Below are positions 42,229 to 50,497 of a DNA stretch of 64,000 nucleotides, piece after piece. A model generated the notes under the pieces. The model had not been told where the DNA came from. It ran no database searches and saw only the letters and a program-made list of their open reading frames with translations. The stretch spans positions 103,037 to 167,036 of the forward strand of contig NZ_SDDZ01000008.1 of NCBI RefSeq assembly GCF_004115975.1, written 5' to 3'. The stretch is from Gelidibacter gilvus (lineage in GTDB: Bacteria > Bacteroidota > Bacteroidia > Flavobacteriales > Flavobacteriaceae). Numbering within the stretch: position 1 is the first letter of the stretch; every line of letters starts with the position of its first letter. The translations under genes were made by a program, and so were the position numbers.

Positions 42229-43707
42229 TCAATATTTTATACAAACATTCTTAGCTTCCGTAAAAAAACGTAGCGCTTCAAATCCGCCCTCACGTCCAAC
42301 GCCAGAAGCTTTTACGCCGCCAAAAGGTGTCCGTAAATCGCGCATCATCCAGGTATTTACCCAAACAATGCCTGCCTGCAGTTGGCTGCTCATGCGCATG
42401 GTGCGTTTTAAATCGTTGGTCCAAAGTGTTGCTGATAAGCCGTATTTTACTTTGTTGGCCATTTCCAAAACGTCATCTTCACTTTCAAAAGGCATGATGG
42501 TCACCACCGGTCCGAAGATTTCCTCTTGATTTGCTCGGCAGTCGTTCGATGTCACTTCAATGACGGTTGGCTCCAAATAATAGCCGTTTTCATAATCTTT
42601 CAAATGCACTTTATTACCGCCACAAATAACGGTTCCTTTTTCTGTTTTGGCAATTTCGATATAATCCATCACTTTTTCCAGATGTGATTTTGAAACCAAA
42701 GCGCCAATATTGGTTGATGTTTCTGATGGATGTCCAACTTTAAGGTCTTTTACTTTAGCGACGAAATCTTTTTTGAACTTTTCATAAATCGAATTTTCCA
42801 CAAAAATCCTGCTCCCACACAAACAAATTTGACCTTGATTTGCAAACGAAGAGCGGACCGTCGTTTCCAACATCTCGTCATAATCGCAATCGGCAAAAAT
42901 GATGTTTGGATTTTTACCGCCTAATTCCAGAGACAGTTTTTTAAACATGGGTGCTGCTATTTTTGCAATATGAGCACCTGTTGCTGTGCCTCCGGTAAAA
43001 CTAATCGCTTTGATATCTGGATGTTCAATTATGGCTTGTCCTGCCGTTGTGCCCAATCCATGAACGATATTCAGAACGCCTTTTGGCAATCCTGCTTCGG
43101 TACAAATTTCACCTAGCAAATAAGCGGTCATTGGTGTGATTTCACTTGGTTTGGCAACTACACAGTTTCCAGCCGCAATGGCTGGAGCAATTTTCCAAGT
43201 AAATAGGTAGAGTGGAAGGTTCCATGGCGAAATACAACCCACCACGCCAATAGGTTGGCGTAACGTAAAGTTAATGGCATCTTGTCCAACACTTTCGTGG
43301 CTTTCACTGGCAAATTGGGTAATGGCATTTCCGAAAAAACGAAAATTACTGGCTGCTCTTGGAATGTCAACTTGTTTTGCCAAAGCAATTGGTTTGCCAT
43401 TGTCTTTACTTTCAGCTTCAGCAAAACCTTGTAAATTGGCTTCCAATAATTCTGAAATTCTAATGAGAATTCGACTGCGTTCTTCCAAAGTGGTTTGCGA
43501 CCAACTTGTGAACGCCGTTTTTGCAGCGAGATAGGCCTTTTCTACATCGTCTTTGGAAGAGTTTGGAATTTGTCCGTATACTTCTCCATTGGCTGGACAA
43601 TAATTATCTATCCAATTGTTTTGAATTGGATTGATATATTCTCCGTTGATATAGTTCCTGATTCCTGCGAAGGCAGGAATCTCCTCTTGTTTCTCTCTGT
43701 TTGCCAC
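42229..43707 (-). CDS. Aldehyde dehydrogenase, probable 2-aminomuconate-6-semialdehyde dehydrogenase
   Basis: Oxidises 2-aminomuconate semialdehyde to 2-aminomuconate with NAD+, the step after ACMS decarboxylation; relatives also act on 2-hydroxymuconate semialdehyde. The 492 residues contain GCISPWNLPLYLFTWKIAPA, SFTGGTATGAHIA, KLSLELGGKNPN (Glu) and FANQGQICLCGSRIF (nucleophile Cys). The function assignment rests on the operon. The first 16 residues (MANREKQEEIPAFAGI) include a translated copy of the attcctgc palindrome; the conserved domain begins at RNYINGEY, so those residues look acquired. Confidence 0.9.
   Translation of the reverse strand: MANREKQEEIPAFAGIRNYINGEYINPIQNNWIDNYCPANGEVYGQIPNSSKDDVEKAYLAAKTAFTSWSQTTLEERSRILIRISELLEANLQGFAEAESKDNGKPIALAKQVDIPRAASNFRFFGNAITQFASESHESVGQDAINFTLRQPIGVVGCISPWNLPLYLFTWKIAPAIAAGNCVVAKPSEITPMTAYLLGEICTEAGLPKGVLNIVHGLGTTAGQAIIEHPDIKAISFTGGTATGAHIAKIAAPMFKKLSLELGGKNPNIIFADCDYDEMLETTVRSSFANQGQICLCGSRIFVENSIYEKFKKDFVAKVKDLKVGHPSETSTNIGALVSKSHLEKVMDYIEIAKTEKGTVICGGNKVHLKDYENGYYLEPTVIEVTSNDCRANQEEIFGPVVTIMPFESEDDVLEMANKVKYGLSATLWTNDLKRTMRMSSQLQAGIVWVNTWMMRDLRTPFGGVKASGVGREGGFEALRFFTEAKNVCIKY
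43661..43680. repeat. Palindrome inside the 5' end of the dehydrogenase gene
   Basis: Perfect arms attcctgc and gcaggaat with a gaag loop. It encodes EIPAFAGI in the leftward reading frame. Confidence 0.85.
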
Positions 43708-43806
43708 GAATTCACGAATATTTTAGGAGTGTTTCCGCTCCCTTAACCTCTCAGCTTATTAATAGCTGAGAGTTTTGATTAGTCTTTTACTTCAAAAGAT
43801 GAACTT

Positions 43807-44256
43807 TTAATCATGAGATTCCTGCTTCCGCAGGAATGCTACGACCTTAATCTCTACAACCAAATCAGGATTTGGCAATTGATGCACGGCGACAGTGGTT
43901 CTTGTTGGTCCAGTTTCTTGGTCAAAGAATTCTGCGTACGCTTTATTGTAGCCCGCAAAATCATTCATATTTACCAAAAATGAGGTCACATCCACCACGT
44001 CTTTAAGGGTAGCACCTTCCTTTGCGAGATTTTTTTCAATATTTTTAATCACTTCACGGGTTTGGACTTCGGCATTTAAATGTTTAGTGCCCATAGTGTC
44101 AAGGATGTCTACGCCGGCAATTGAATTGTCAGCACGTCTTGAGCTGGTTCCTGAAACATATATAAAATCGCCTGCACGTCTGGTAAGGGGATAGGTGCCT
44201 CTTGGTTTTACCCCTGTTCCTGCGAAGGCAGGAACCTCATTGTTTTCTTTACTCAT
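43807..44256 (-). CDS. RidA/YjgF family protein, probable 2-aminomuconate deaminase
   Basis: RidA-fold trimer that hydrolyses enamines/imines; a member in Pseudomonas deaminates 2-aminomuconate to 4-oxalocrotonate, and the operon position fits that role. 149 residues: [44 protein letters not shown], and [21 protein letters not shown] with the conserved Arg and Glu. Both ends carry translated palindromes: EVPAFAG near the N-terminus (44216-44235) and AFLRKQES at the C-terminus (43818-43837). The core domain fits between about residues 14 and 140. Confidence 0.87.
   Translation of the reverse strand: MSKENNEVPAFAGTGVKPRGTYPLTRRAGDFIYVSGTSSRRADNSIAGVDILDTMGTKHLNAEVQTREVIKNIEKNLAKEGATLKDVVDVTSFLVNMNDFAGYNKAYAEFFDQETGPTRTTVAVHQLPNPDLVVEIKVVAFLRKQESHD
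43818..43837. repeat. Palindrome forming the C-terminal codons of the RidA-type gene
   Basis: Perfect arms attcctgc and gcaggaat, loop ttcc. It encodes AFLRKQES, close to the stop codon. Confidence 0.85.
44216..44235. repeat. Palindrome inside the 5' end of the RidA-type gene
   Basis: Perfect arms gttcctgc and gcaggaac with a gaag loop. It encodes VPAFAGT. Confidence 0.85.
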
Positions 44257-44273
44257 AAATTTATCTTTTATTA

Positions 44274-44304
44274 AACCTGACAGGTTTTAAAAACCTGTCA
44301 GGTT
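44274..44304. repeat. Perfect palindrome of the AACCTxxxAGGTTTT family
   Basis: Arm aacctgacaggtttt (15 bases), one-base centre, matching second arm. It lies between kmo and the RidA-type gene, followed eight bases later by another member. Confidence 0.85.
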
Positions 44305-44312
44305 ACAATCCA

Positions 44313-44343
44313 AACCTACAAGGTTTTTAAAACCTTGCAGGTT
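44313..44343. repeat. Second palindrome of the AACCTxxxAGGTTTT family
   Basis: Arm aacctacaaggtttt, one-base centre, one mismatch. It ends five bases from the kmo stop codon, and tandem placement with 44274-44304 suggests duplication. Confidence 0.8.
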
Positions 44344-44348
44344 ATTGT

Positions 44349-45752
44349 CTAATGCTTAAAATCCTTCGCCACCCTGTCGTTATCCAATATGTCTTCTGTG
44401 GCGGCTTTTACTTTTTCTAAATTCGTTTTTAAATCGTCGTTGAGGTCGATTTTCTTATCCGCCAACATATTCAAAATAGCTTTGTCCTGAGCGCGGCCTC
44501 TCAACATCGCTTCATGATAACTAATATCCTCGTTAAAGGTAACTAATGAATATTTTGAAGAATAGTCATTTGGAAAGTTCTTTTCCAAGGCCATTTCCAA
44601 ATTCCGCTTTTCGCGGAAAATGGCATTGTTGACATGCCCTTTCATTTCATGGAAATTGTCGATTGCTAAATCTGCAATGGCATCTGTGTCTCTTTTACGG
44701 TTCTTTTCATAGGTTTTGAATATGGTCTCCCAATCTTGATGGCCTTCATCCAAAACTTTGTCAAATACGGTTACATCTTCAAAAGAGGCGTTCATCCCTT
44801 GTCCATAAAATGGTACGATGGCGTGTGCAGCGTCTCCCATTAAAAGGGTGTTGCCCTTATAATGCCAAGGCGAACACTTTACAGTTCCTAATGGTGATGT
44901 AGGATTAGTAAAGAAATCTTCTATGAGGTTAGGCATCAATTCTAAAGCGTCTTTGAAATACTTTTGGAAAAATTCAATCACTTTTTCTTCTGTAGTCAAA
45001 TTGCCGAAATTGTATTCGCCATCCTCATAACTTAAAAATAAGGTGACTGTAAAACTGCCGTCCAAATTTGGTAGGGCAATCAGCATAAAACTATCACGTC
45101 CCCAAATATGTAAAGCATTTTTATAGGTTTTGAACCCGCCATTTTCTGTAGGGAGAAAACTTAATTCCTTATAGCCATGTGACAGCCAATCCTGCGAGAA
45201 GCTAAATAGAAACTTTTTACCTAAAAAATAACTTTTTCTCAAGGCCGATCCCGCTCCATCGGTGGCAATAATGACATCAGCATCCTCTACAAATTCGTTA
45301 TTGGTTTCATAATCTTTAAATAAAGCCGTCGTTTTTTCGAAATCAACAGATTTACATTTTTTGTTGAAATAAATTTTGACGTTGTTGTGCTTTTCAGCTT
45401 CATCCAACAACAAACCATTTAGAAGACCACGAGAGATGGAGTTGATATATTCATGTTCTCGTCCGCTGTAAGGTGCCATGACCATATTACCTTCAATATC
45501 ATGTAACATACGGCCATTCATTGGAATGCATAACTCTTTGACCTTATCTTCAATCCCAACGAGTTCCATGGCTTTAATGCCTCGGTCAGAAAGCGCTAAA
45601 TTGATGGAGCGTCCTACGCTGATATTTGCTGTTCTTAAATCTGCGCGCATTTCGTAGAGCGAGACATTATAACCGCGCTGTGCCATGCGTAAAGCGAGTA
45701 AGCTGCCACAAAGACCTGCGCCAATGATGAGTATGTTTTGTTGTTCTTTCAT
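44349..45752 (-). CDS. kmo: Kynurenine 3-monooxygenase
   Basis: FAD enzyme that hydroxylates L-kynurenine to 3-hydroxykynurenine with NADPH and O2. The 467 residues begin with the FAD loop NILIIGAGLCGSLLALRMAQRGYNV (in parts), then LYEMRADLRTANISVGRSINLALSDRGI, VIIATDGAGSALRKSYF, GNTLLMGDAAHAIVPFYGQGMNASFED, typical of the KMO family. Its C-terminus lacks an obvious membrane helix, as in bacterial forms. It follows kynU in the operon and is separated from it by two palindromes. Confidence 0.95.
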   Translation of the reverse strand: MKEQQNILIIGAGLCGSLLALRMAQRGYNVSLYEMRADLRTANISVGRSINLALSDRGIKAMELVGIEDKVKELCIPMNGRMLHDIEGNMVMAPYSGREHEYINSISRGLLNGLLLDEAEKHNNVKIYFNKKCKSVDFEKTTALFKDYETNNEFVEDADVIIATDGAGSALRKSYFLGKKFLFSFSQDWLSHGYKELSFLPTENGGFKTYKNALHIWGRDSFMLIALPNLDGSFTVTLFLSYEDGEYNFGNLTTEEKVIEFFQKYFKDALELMPNLIEDFFTNPTSPLGTVKCSPWHYKGNTLLMGDAAHAIVPFYGQGMNASFEDVTVFDKVLDEGHQDWETIFKTYEKNRKRDTDAIADLAIDNFHEMKGHVNNAIFREKRNLEMALEKNFPNDYSSKYSLVTFNEDISYHEAMLRGRAQDKAILNMLADKKIDLNDDLKTNLEKVKAATEDILDNDRVAKDFKH

Positions 45753-45757
45753 AACAT

Positions 45758-45775
45758 TTCCCGCGAAGGCGGGAA
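45758..45775. repeat. TTCCCGC/GCGGGAA palindrome upstream of kmo
   Basis: Perfect 7-base arms, gaag loop, five bases before the kmo start codon (45752). A G+C-richer variant of the attcctgc family. Confidence 0.75.
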
Positions 45776-45786
45776 TCTTATTATTA

Positions 45787-45817
45787 AACCTACAAGGTTT
45801 TAGAAACCTTGCAGGTT
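45787..45817. repeat. AACCTxxxAGGTTTT-family palindrome overlapping the kynU stop
   Basis: Arm aacctacaaggtttt with two mismatches. It overlaps the first two bases of the stop codon of kynU on the plus-strand side (stop codon 45816-45818). Confidence 0.75.
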
Positions 45818-47084
45818 AGGTTAATATCTCTTCTAACTTCTCCACCAATTCATAAACATCCTGATACGAATTATACAACGGCACGGGTGCACAGCGTATG
45901 ACATCAGGTTCCCGCCAATCACTGATCAAGCCGGCTTCTGTTAACTGATGGTGTAATTTTTTATCAGCATTTTTCACTTGAATGGAGAGTTGGCATCCCC
46001 GTTCTTCCAGATTTGACGGGGTGATGATTTTGATGCTCTTATTATTGAGTTCGTTGATCAAAAACTCAAAATATCCTGTAAGATGTTTTGATTTTTTGGT
46101 CAGTTTTTCCATACCCACTTCAGCAAACATATCCAAGGACGCTCTAATTGCAGCCATGGATAAAATTGGCGGATTACTCAATTGCCAGCCTTCAGCACCA
46201 GGAAGCTGGTCAAATTCATCACGCATTTTAAAACGCGTTTCTTTATTATGGCTCCACCAGCCTGCAAACCGATTGAGATCTATATTGTGGGCATGGCGTT
46301 CATGTACAAAACAACCTCCTAAACTTCCGGGTCCTGAATTCAAGTATTTATAGGTGCACCAAACTGCAAAATCGGCTCCAGAATCGTGAAGGTCTAGTTT
46401 AACATTTCCGGCACCATGGGCACAGTCAAAACCAACCATGCATCCGTACTTATGCCCAAGTTGGGTGATGCGTTTGAAGTCGAAAAACTGACCTGTGTAA
46501 TAATTGACGCCGCCAATCATCACCAAAGCAATCTCATTCCCTTGTGCCTCCAGAATTGTTTCTAGATCGTCATAATTTGCCAATTCTTCACCCTTTCTGG
46601 CTTTCCATAGAACCAATCCATCCTTTGGATCAAAACCATGATGGCGTAATTGCGATTCTACGGCGTATTTGTCGGAAGGAAATGCGTCGGCCTCAATTAG
46701 GATCTTATAGCGTTTTGGAGTTGGTTTATAAAAGGAGACCATCATCAAATGGAGATTGGCGGTCAAGGTATTCATGACCACCACTTCAATGGGTTTCGCA
46801 CCTACTACTTTGGCCATGTTTTCTGTCAAGAATTCGTGGTAATGTAACCAAGGATGTTTAGCATGCGTATGGCCGGTAACGCCTAAATTGGCCCAGTCCT
46901 CCAATTCCTGAGAGATATAGTCTTTTGTAGCTCTTGGCTGAAGTCCCAGAGAGTTTCCGGTCATGTAAATTACCTCCTTACCGTGTTTGTCTTTTGGAAT
47001 ATGGAAACGATTTCTGTAAGATGCCAAAGCATCATTTTGGTCTTGTTGTTTTGCGTATTCGGATCCTAATTGATAGTTTGACAA
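45816..47084 (-). CDS. kynU: Kynureninase
   Basis: PLP enzyme that splits 3-hydroxykynurenine into 3-hydroxyanthranilate and alanine. About 422 residues. Visible are YMTGNSLGLQPRATKDY, HPWLHYHEFLTENMAKVVGA, MNTLTANLHLMMVSFYKP, GFDCAHGAGNVKLDLH (PLP-ring Asp), the lysine in VWCTYKYLNSGPGSLGGCF, and WWSHNKETRFKM. No ATG fits the N-terminus: the choices are TTG at 47111 or TTG at 47084. The promoter element at 47109-47116 overlaps the first, so 47084 (SNYQLGSEYAK after the start) is preferred. First gene of the operon. Confidence 0.93.
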   Translation of the reverse strand: MSNYQLGSEYAKQQDQNDALASYRNRFHIPKDKHGKEVIYMTGNSLGLQPRATKDYISQELEDWANLGVTGHTHAKHPWLHYHEFLTENMAKVVGAKPIEVVVMNTLTANLHLMMVSFYKPTPKRYKILIEADAFPSDKYAVESQLRHHGFDPKDGLVLWKARKGEELANYDDLETILEAQGNEIALVMIGGVNYYTGQFFDFKRITQLGHKYGCMVGFDCAHGAGNVKLDLHDSGADFAVWCTYKYLNSGPGSLGGCFVHERHAHNIDLNRFAGWWSHNKETRFKMRDEFDQLPGAEGWQLSNPPILSMAAIRASLDMFAEVGMEKLTKKSKHLTGYFEFLINELNNKSIKIITPSNLEERGCQLSIQVKNADKKLHHQLTEAGLISDWREPDVIRCAPVPLYNSYQDVYELVEKLEEILT

Positions 47085-47108
47085 GGTGAATTGATTTTCG
47101 GTTTCACA

Positions 47109-47116
47109 CAAAAATA
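47109..47116 (-). promoter_or_regulatory. -7 promoter element of the kynurenine operon
   Basis: TATTTTTG on the minus strand, an exact TAnnTTTG match, 25 bases ahead of the TTG at 47084. A clear -33 element was not seen. Confidence 0.5.
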
Positions 47117-47214
47117 AGAATTATAAGTTTAGGATGAAGGGCAGAAAAGAGAGAGTTTGTTGAGCGATTGAACATTTCGCCAAAATTTTTCCCATTAGGC
47201 TAAAATAGTTTCAA

Positions 47215-47254
47215 TAAAAAAAAAGAGCTTCAACTTTTGTAGTGGAAGCTCTTT
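47215..47254 (-). terminator. Rho-independent terminator upstream of kynU
   Basis: Stem aaagagcttc / gaagctcttt (47222-47231 and 47245-47254), and on the minus strand a run of nine T follows. It ends the gene at 47367-48032 and separates it from the kynurenine operon. Confidence 0.85.
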
Positions 47255-47366
47255 GAATATATAGAGACGCATACTGCGGAATATTCTTTCGATATATCTT
47301 ATATACGTCCTATAGCAAGAGTTTGGATGATGGTAGGGTTGGTTTTAATAATCATTTAACAAATGT

Positions 47367-48032
47367 TCATTTGACCACTTTGATATTGGTAAAATGGAGC
47401 CTCCAATTCTCGTTTGGTCGTTTATGGGTTTTTGCAATTTTAATGCCGTTGAAATCCTCATAACCTTCCCAGCTTGTCATCATGGAAGGTTCTTTTGAGT
47501 TTCCCTTTCTATAGATCCATTCCTTGATCAGGAAATCATCACCATAATAAAGATCATAAGCATCTCCTGGGGTATATCCGCCCTCATTCGGATAGGTAAT
47601 TGTAATTTTATTTAGTTGTGCTTTGTTGATAGGAGACTCAACTACTGACGTTTCAGAAATCGTGGCAGAAGTATCCCATATCAATTGAAAAGGTGCTAAG
47701 AGCCAATATTTATCGTTAATAAACGCCTTATCCGCACTCATCGAAAGACTATCCACAGCTTTGCGATTGTAGGTCACAGTGTCTTTTCCTGAAACCATCA
47801 TGACATCCTCTGTTTTGGGATGCCAGGTCCAAGAGCGTTCAAAATGCGTGGTGTCTTTATCTACATTGAACGTAAATTGCAATTCGGAGACATTTTTCCA
47901 GTTTTCAAAACCATTGGCATTCGCTATTTTTTCGGCTGTAGACAAGTTTTTTTCGATTGCTTTTTTTTCTTCTTTTTGCTTACAGGAAAACATAAATGCG
48001 AATACAGCGGCAATTATTAGTGTTTTTTTCAT
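47367..48032 (-). CDS. Putative lipoprotein, possibly DUF6503-like
   Basis: 221 residues from the ATG at 48032 (MKKTLIIAAVFAFMFSCKQKEEKK). A lipoprotein signal with lipobox-like FMFSC is clear. The rest is beta-rich: FENWKNVSELQFTFNVDKD, WTWHPKTEDVMMVSGKDTVTY, WLLAPFQLIWDTS, GDAYDLYYGDDFLIKEWIYRKG (in parts), WEGYEDFNGIKIAKTHKRP. It resembles LolA/LppX-like envelope proteins in layout; I am not sure of the family. A near-consensus promoter element (TATCTTTA) lies at 48047-48054. Confidence 0.75.
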   Translation of the reverse strand: MKKTLIIAAVFAFMFSCKQKEEKKAIEKNLSTAEKIANANGFENWKNVSELQFTFNVDKDTTHFERSWTWHPKTEDVMMVSGKDTVTYNRKAVDSLSMSADKAFINDKYWLLAPFQLIWDTSATISETSVVESPINKAQLNKITITYPNEGGYTPGDAYDLYYGDDFLIKEWIYRKGNSKEPSMMTSWEGYEDFNGIKIAKTHKRPNENWRLHFTNIKVVK

Positions 48033-48102
48033 TTTAATTCTTTTTATAAAGATACGCAAGAATGCTTCAGAAGTTTTTATTTTAGATTCTAAATCAGAAA
48101 TT

Positions 48103-48906
48103 ATGGATCGAAATGACCGCTATTTTGAAATAAACAAAGCGACGTGGAACAACAAGGTCAAGGCTCATGCTGTAAGTGAGATGTATGATTTGAACGCTTT
48201 CAAAAACGGAAAATCGTCGCTGATGCCTTATGAATTAGCAGCTCTCGGCAATGTAAATGGAAAAAGTCTGTTGCATTTGCAATGTCATTTTGGTCAGGAC
48301 ACTTTGAGTTGGAGTAGGATGGGAGCGCAATGCGTAGGTGTTGATATTAGTGATGAAGGGATTGCATTGGCTCAGCAATTAAACGATGAATTGAAGTTGG
48401 ATGCCAAATTTGTTTGTTGTAATGTCCTTGAGACTTCGGATGTGATTTCTGAAACTTTTGATATTGTTTTCACCAGTTATGGCGTCATAGGTTGGCTGCC
48501 CGATTTAAAACCTTGGGGACAGATGATAGCAGAGCGTTTAAGGAAAGGTGGTACTTTTTTTATGGCAGAATTTCATCCTATTGTTTGGATGTTTGATTAT
48601 TTGGAAGGCAAGCCCAAAATGACATATGGCTATATGCAGGACGAAGTCATTTATGAGGAATATGAAGGCACGTATGCCGATACCAATTCAAAAATGATCA
48701 GTAAAGAATATGGATGGAATCATGGCTTGGGTGAAGTGGTTTCGGCTCTATGCGAAGCTGGACTGCATATTAACTACTTGAAAGAACATGATGAAAGTCC
48801 GTACAACGTTTTGCCAGATTTAATAAAAACCACATCAGGAATGTTTGCCACTCAGGATCGACTTTATCCATTGATTTATACATTGAAAGCGACTAAGATT
48901 AATTGA
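48103..48906 (+). CDS. Class I SAM-dependent methyltransferase
   Basis: 267 residues from the ATG at 48103 (MDRNDRYFEINKATWNNKV); the open frame continues upstream but that part is the shadow of the opposite-strand gene. SAM-fold motifs: LLHLQCHFGQDTLSWSRMGA, CVGVDISDEGIALAQQL, FDIVFTSYGVIGWLPDLKPW, LRKGGTFFMAEFHP. The family is common in Bacteroidota and acts on unknown small molecules. Divergent from the lipoprotein gene at 48032, with 70 bases between. Confidence 0.88.
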   Translation: MDRNDRYFEINKATWNNKVKAHAVSEMYDLNAFKNGKSSLMPYELAALGNVNGKSLLHLQCHFGQDTLSWSRMGAQCVGVDISDEGIALAQQLNDELKLDAKFVCCNVLETSDVISETFDIVFTSYGVIGWLPDLKPWGQMIAERLRKGGTFFMAEFHPIVWMFDYLEGKPKMTYGYMQDEVIYEEYEGTYADTNSKMISKEYGWNHGLGEVVSALCEAGLHINYLKEHDESPYNVLPDLIKTTSGMFATQDRLYPLIYTLKATKIN

Positions 48907-48908
48907 AA

Positions 48909-48923
48909 AAACCTATCAGGTTT
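48909..48923. repeat. Half copy of the AACCTxxxAGGTTTT repeat
   Basis: A single arm (aaacctatcaggttt) without its partner, just after the methyltransferase stop and before the msrA end. Confidence 0.55.
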
Positions 48924-48934
48924 GGTTGTAATTT

Positions 48935-49585
48935 TTAATCTTTTATCAACTCAGGAAACTTCGCTTTAAAACGCTCGTATCTTGGGATGGATACATTTTG
49001 GATATAAGGGTTTTGTGGATTTTTTTTCTCATAATCCTGATGGTAATCTTCGGCAATCCAAAATTTTTGAAACGGATAGACTTCCGCAGCAATGGTTGCA
49101 TCGAGTTTTTTTGCCAACGCCGATTTCTTTTCTTCAATAATCTTTTTCTGCGCATCATTCTGATAGAAAATGATGGAACGGTATTGTGAGCCTCTATCGC
49201 CACCTTGCCCATTGACTTGTGTTGGGTTTTGGGAACCGAAATACACATCTACCAGAGTTGCAAAACTTACAACATTTGGATCATAAATAACTTCCACGGC
49301 TTCTGCATGACCTGTTTTGCCTGTATTGCTGGATTCGTAAGTTGGATTTTTGGTGTGCCCGCCAGCATAACCGCTAATCACTTGGTCAACGCCTTTAACA
49401 TGCTCATAAATATTTTCTACACACCAGAAACAGCCACTGGCAAAATAAGCTTTTGCTTTTCCATCTTTCAGTGGGACTTCAATCGGTTTTGCCATTTTAA
49501 CGGCTTGCTGTTTGGGATTGCTTTGCGCTTTATTTTGACAACTAAATAAAACGATAAGCGATAAGGATAAAATAAGAGATTTCAT
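48935..49585 (-). CDS. msrA: Peptide methionine (S)-S-oxide reductase, lipoprotein
   Basis: Repairs the S form of methionine sulfoxide. 216 residues from the ATG at 49585 (MKSLILSLSLIVLFSCQNKAQ), with a lipobox VLFSC, so the enzyme is tethered in the envelope. The catalytic motif AYFASGCFWCVENIYEHVKG has the nucleophilic Cys; YAGGHTKNPTYESSNTGKTGHAEAVEV, SQNPTQVNGQGGDRGSQYRS and EDYHQDYEKKNP (in parts) are standard. No MsrB domain is fused. Confidence 0.95.
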   Translation of the reverse strand: MKSLILSLSLIVLFSCQNKAQSNPKQQAVKMAKPIEVPLKDGKAKAYFASGCFWCVENIYEHVKGVDQVISGYAGGHTKNPTYESSNTGKTGHAEAVEVIYDPNVVSFATLVDVYFGSQNPTQVNGQGGDRGSQYRSIIFYQNDAQKKIIEEKKSALAKKLDATIAAEVYPFQKFWIAEDYHQDYEKKNPQNPYIQNVSIPRYERFKAKFPELIKD

Positions 49586-49651
49586 AAGTTTGATTTTGTA
49601 AGTAGTCGTTGGATCCAATAAAAACTTAAAATGTAAAATAAGAAACTTGTG

Positions 49652-49687
49652 TTAAAATAAAAAGCCTTCACAACATGTAAAGGCTTT
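49652..49687 (-). terminator. Rho-independent terminator after the coiled-coil protein gene
   Basis: Stem aaagcctt / aaggcttt (49661-49668 and 49680-49687). On the minus strand it is followed by a T-rich tail, 25 bases past the stop at 49712. Confidence 0.8.
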
Positions 49688-49711
49688 ATAATTATATCAA
49701 TGACGTTATGT

Positions 49712-50494
49712 TTAGCTTAATTTAGCAAACATTTTCTCCATTTTTGCTTTTTGCTCTTCGGCTAACTGTGCATCAACCAAAATACGACCACTGTGCTCGT
49801 CTGTAATGACTTTCTTACGCGAAGCAATCTCTACTTGCACTTGTGGTGGAATGGTGAAGAAAGATCCGCCAGAAGCACCTCTTTCAATAGCAACAACCGC
49901 TAATCCGTTTTTCACGTTTGCTCTAATTCTTTGGTAAGCACTCACCAAGCGTTTATCAATGGTTTCTTGATATTCTTGTGATTTTTTAATCAGTGCCGCT
50001 TCTTCTTTTTCAGTTTCAGCCAAAATTGCATTTAACTCACCTTTTTTGTGTTTTAAATGTGCCTGACGCTCTTTCAAACGTTCTTTGGTTTCAGTGACAA
50101 CTTCTTTTTTCTGGTCAATTTGAGCTCTAAATTCTTTAATGTGCTTTTCAGCCAATTCAATTTCTAAATCTTGATATTCGATTTCTTTGGTTATTGAATT
50201 GAACTCTCTGTTATTTCTAACATTCTTTTGCTGTTCAGCGTATTTTTTGATCAGGGCCTTTGCCTCTTCAATCAGATTTTTTTTTGATTTGATGTCGTCA
50301 TCAATCAGGGTAAGACCACCGTTTAATTTTTCAAGTCTAGTATTAAGTCCTTCAACTTCATCTTCTAAATCTCTTACTTCTAAAGGAAGTTCACCTCTAA
50401 TATTTCTGATTTCGTCGACTCTTGAATCAATGAGTTGCAAGTCATACAACGCTCTTAATCGGTCTTCAACAGAAAGTTCAGCTTTTTTTGCCAT
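49712..50494 (-). CDS. Zinc-ribbon family (DUF164) coiled-coil protein that lacks its zinc cysteines
   Basis: 260 residues: a long coiled coil (about residues 15-195) followed by the C-terminal domain of the C4-type zinc-ribbon family. In the family the end reads C-x-x-C ... C-x-x-C; here the aligned parts are GASGGSFFTIPP (207-217) and VITDEHSGRIL (229-239), with Ser/Asp in place of cysteine. The protein has no cysteine at all. It lies just 3 bases after the Nif3-like gene; this pairing is usual in bacteria. The role is unknown; relatives are thought to act with nucleic acids or Nif3. Confidence 0.88.
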   Translation of the reverse strand: MAKKAELSVEDRLRALYDLQLIDSRVDEIRNIRGELPLEVRDLEDEVEGLNTRLEKLNGGLTLIDDDIKSKKNLIEEAKALIKKYAEQQKNVRNNREFNSITKEIEYQDLEIELAEKHIKEFRAQIDQKKEVVTETKERLKERQAHLKHKKGELNAILAETEKEEAALIKKSQEYQETIDKRLVSAYQRIRANVKNGLAVVAIERGASGGSFFTIPPQVQVEIASRKKVITDEHSGRILVDAQLAEEQKAKMEKMFAKLS

Positions 50495-50497
50495 AAT

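Noticed and set aside
47779..48102. Upstream extension of the methyltransferase at 48103
   Set aside because: These 108 codons are the complement of the lipoprotein gene at 47367-48032; the SAM-fold protein begins at MDRND.
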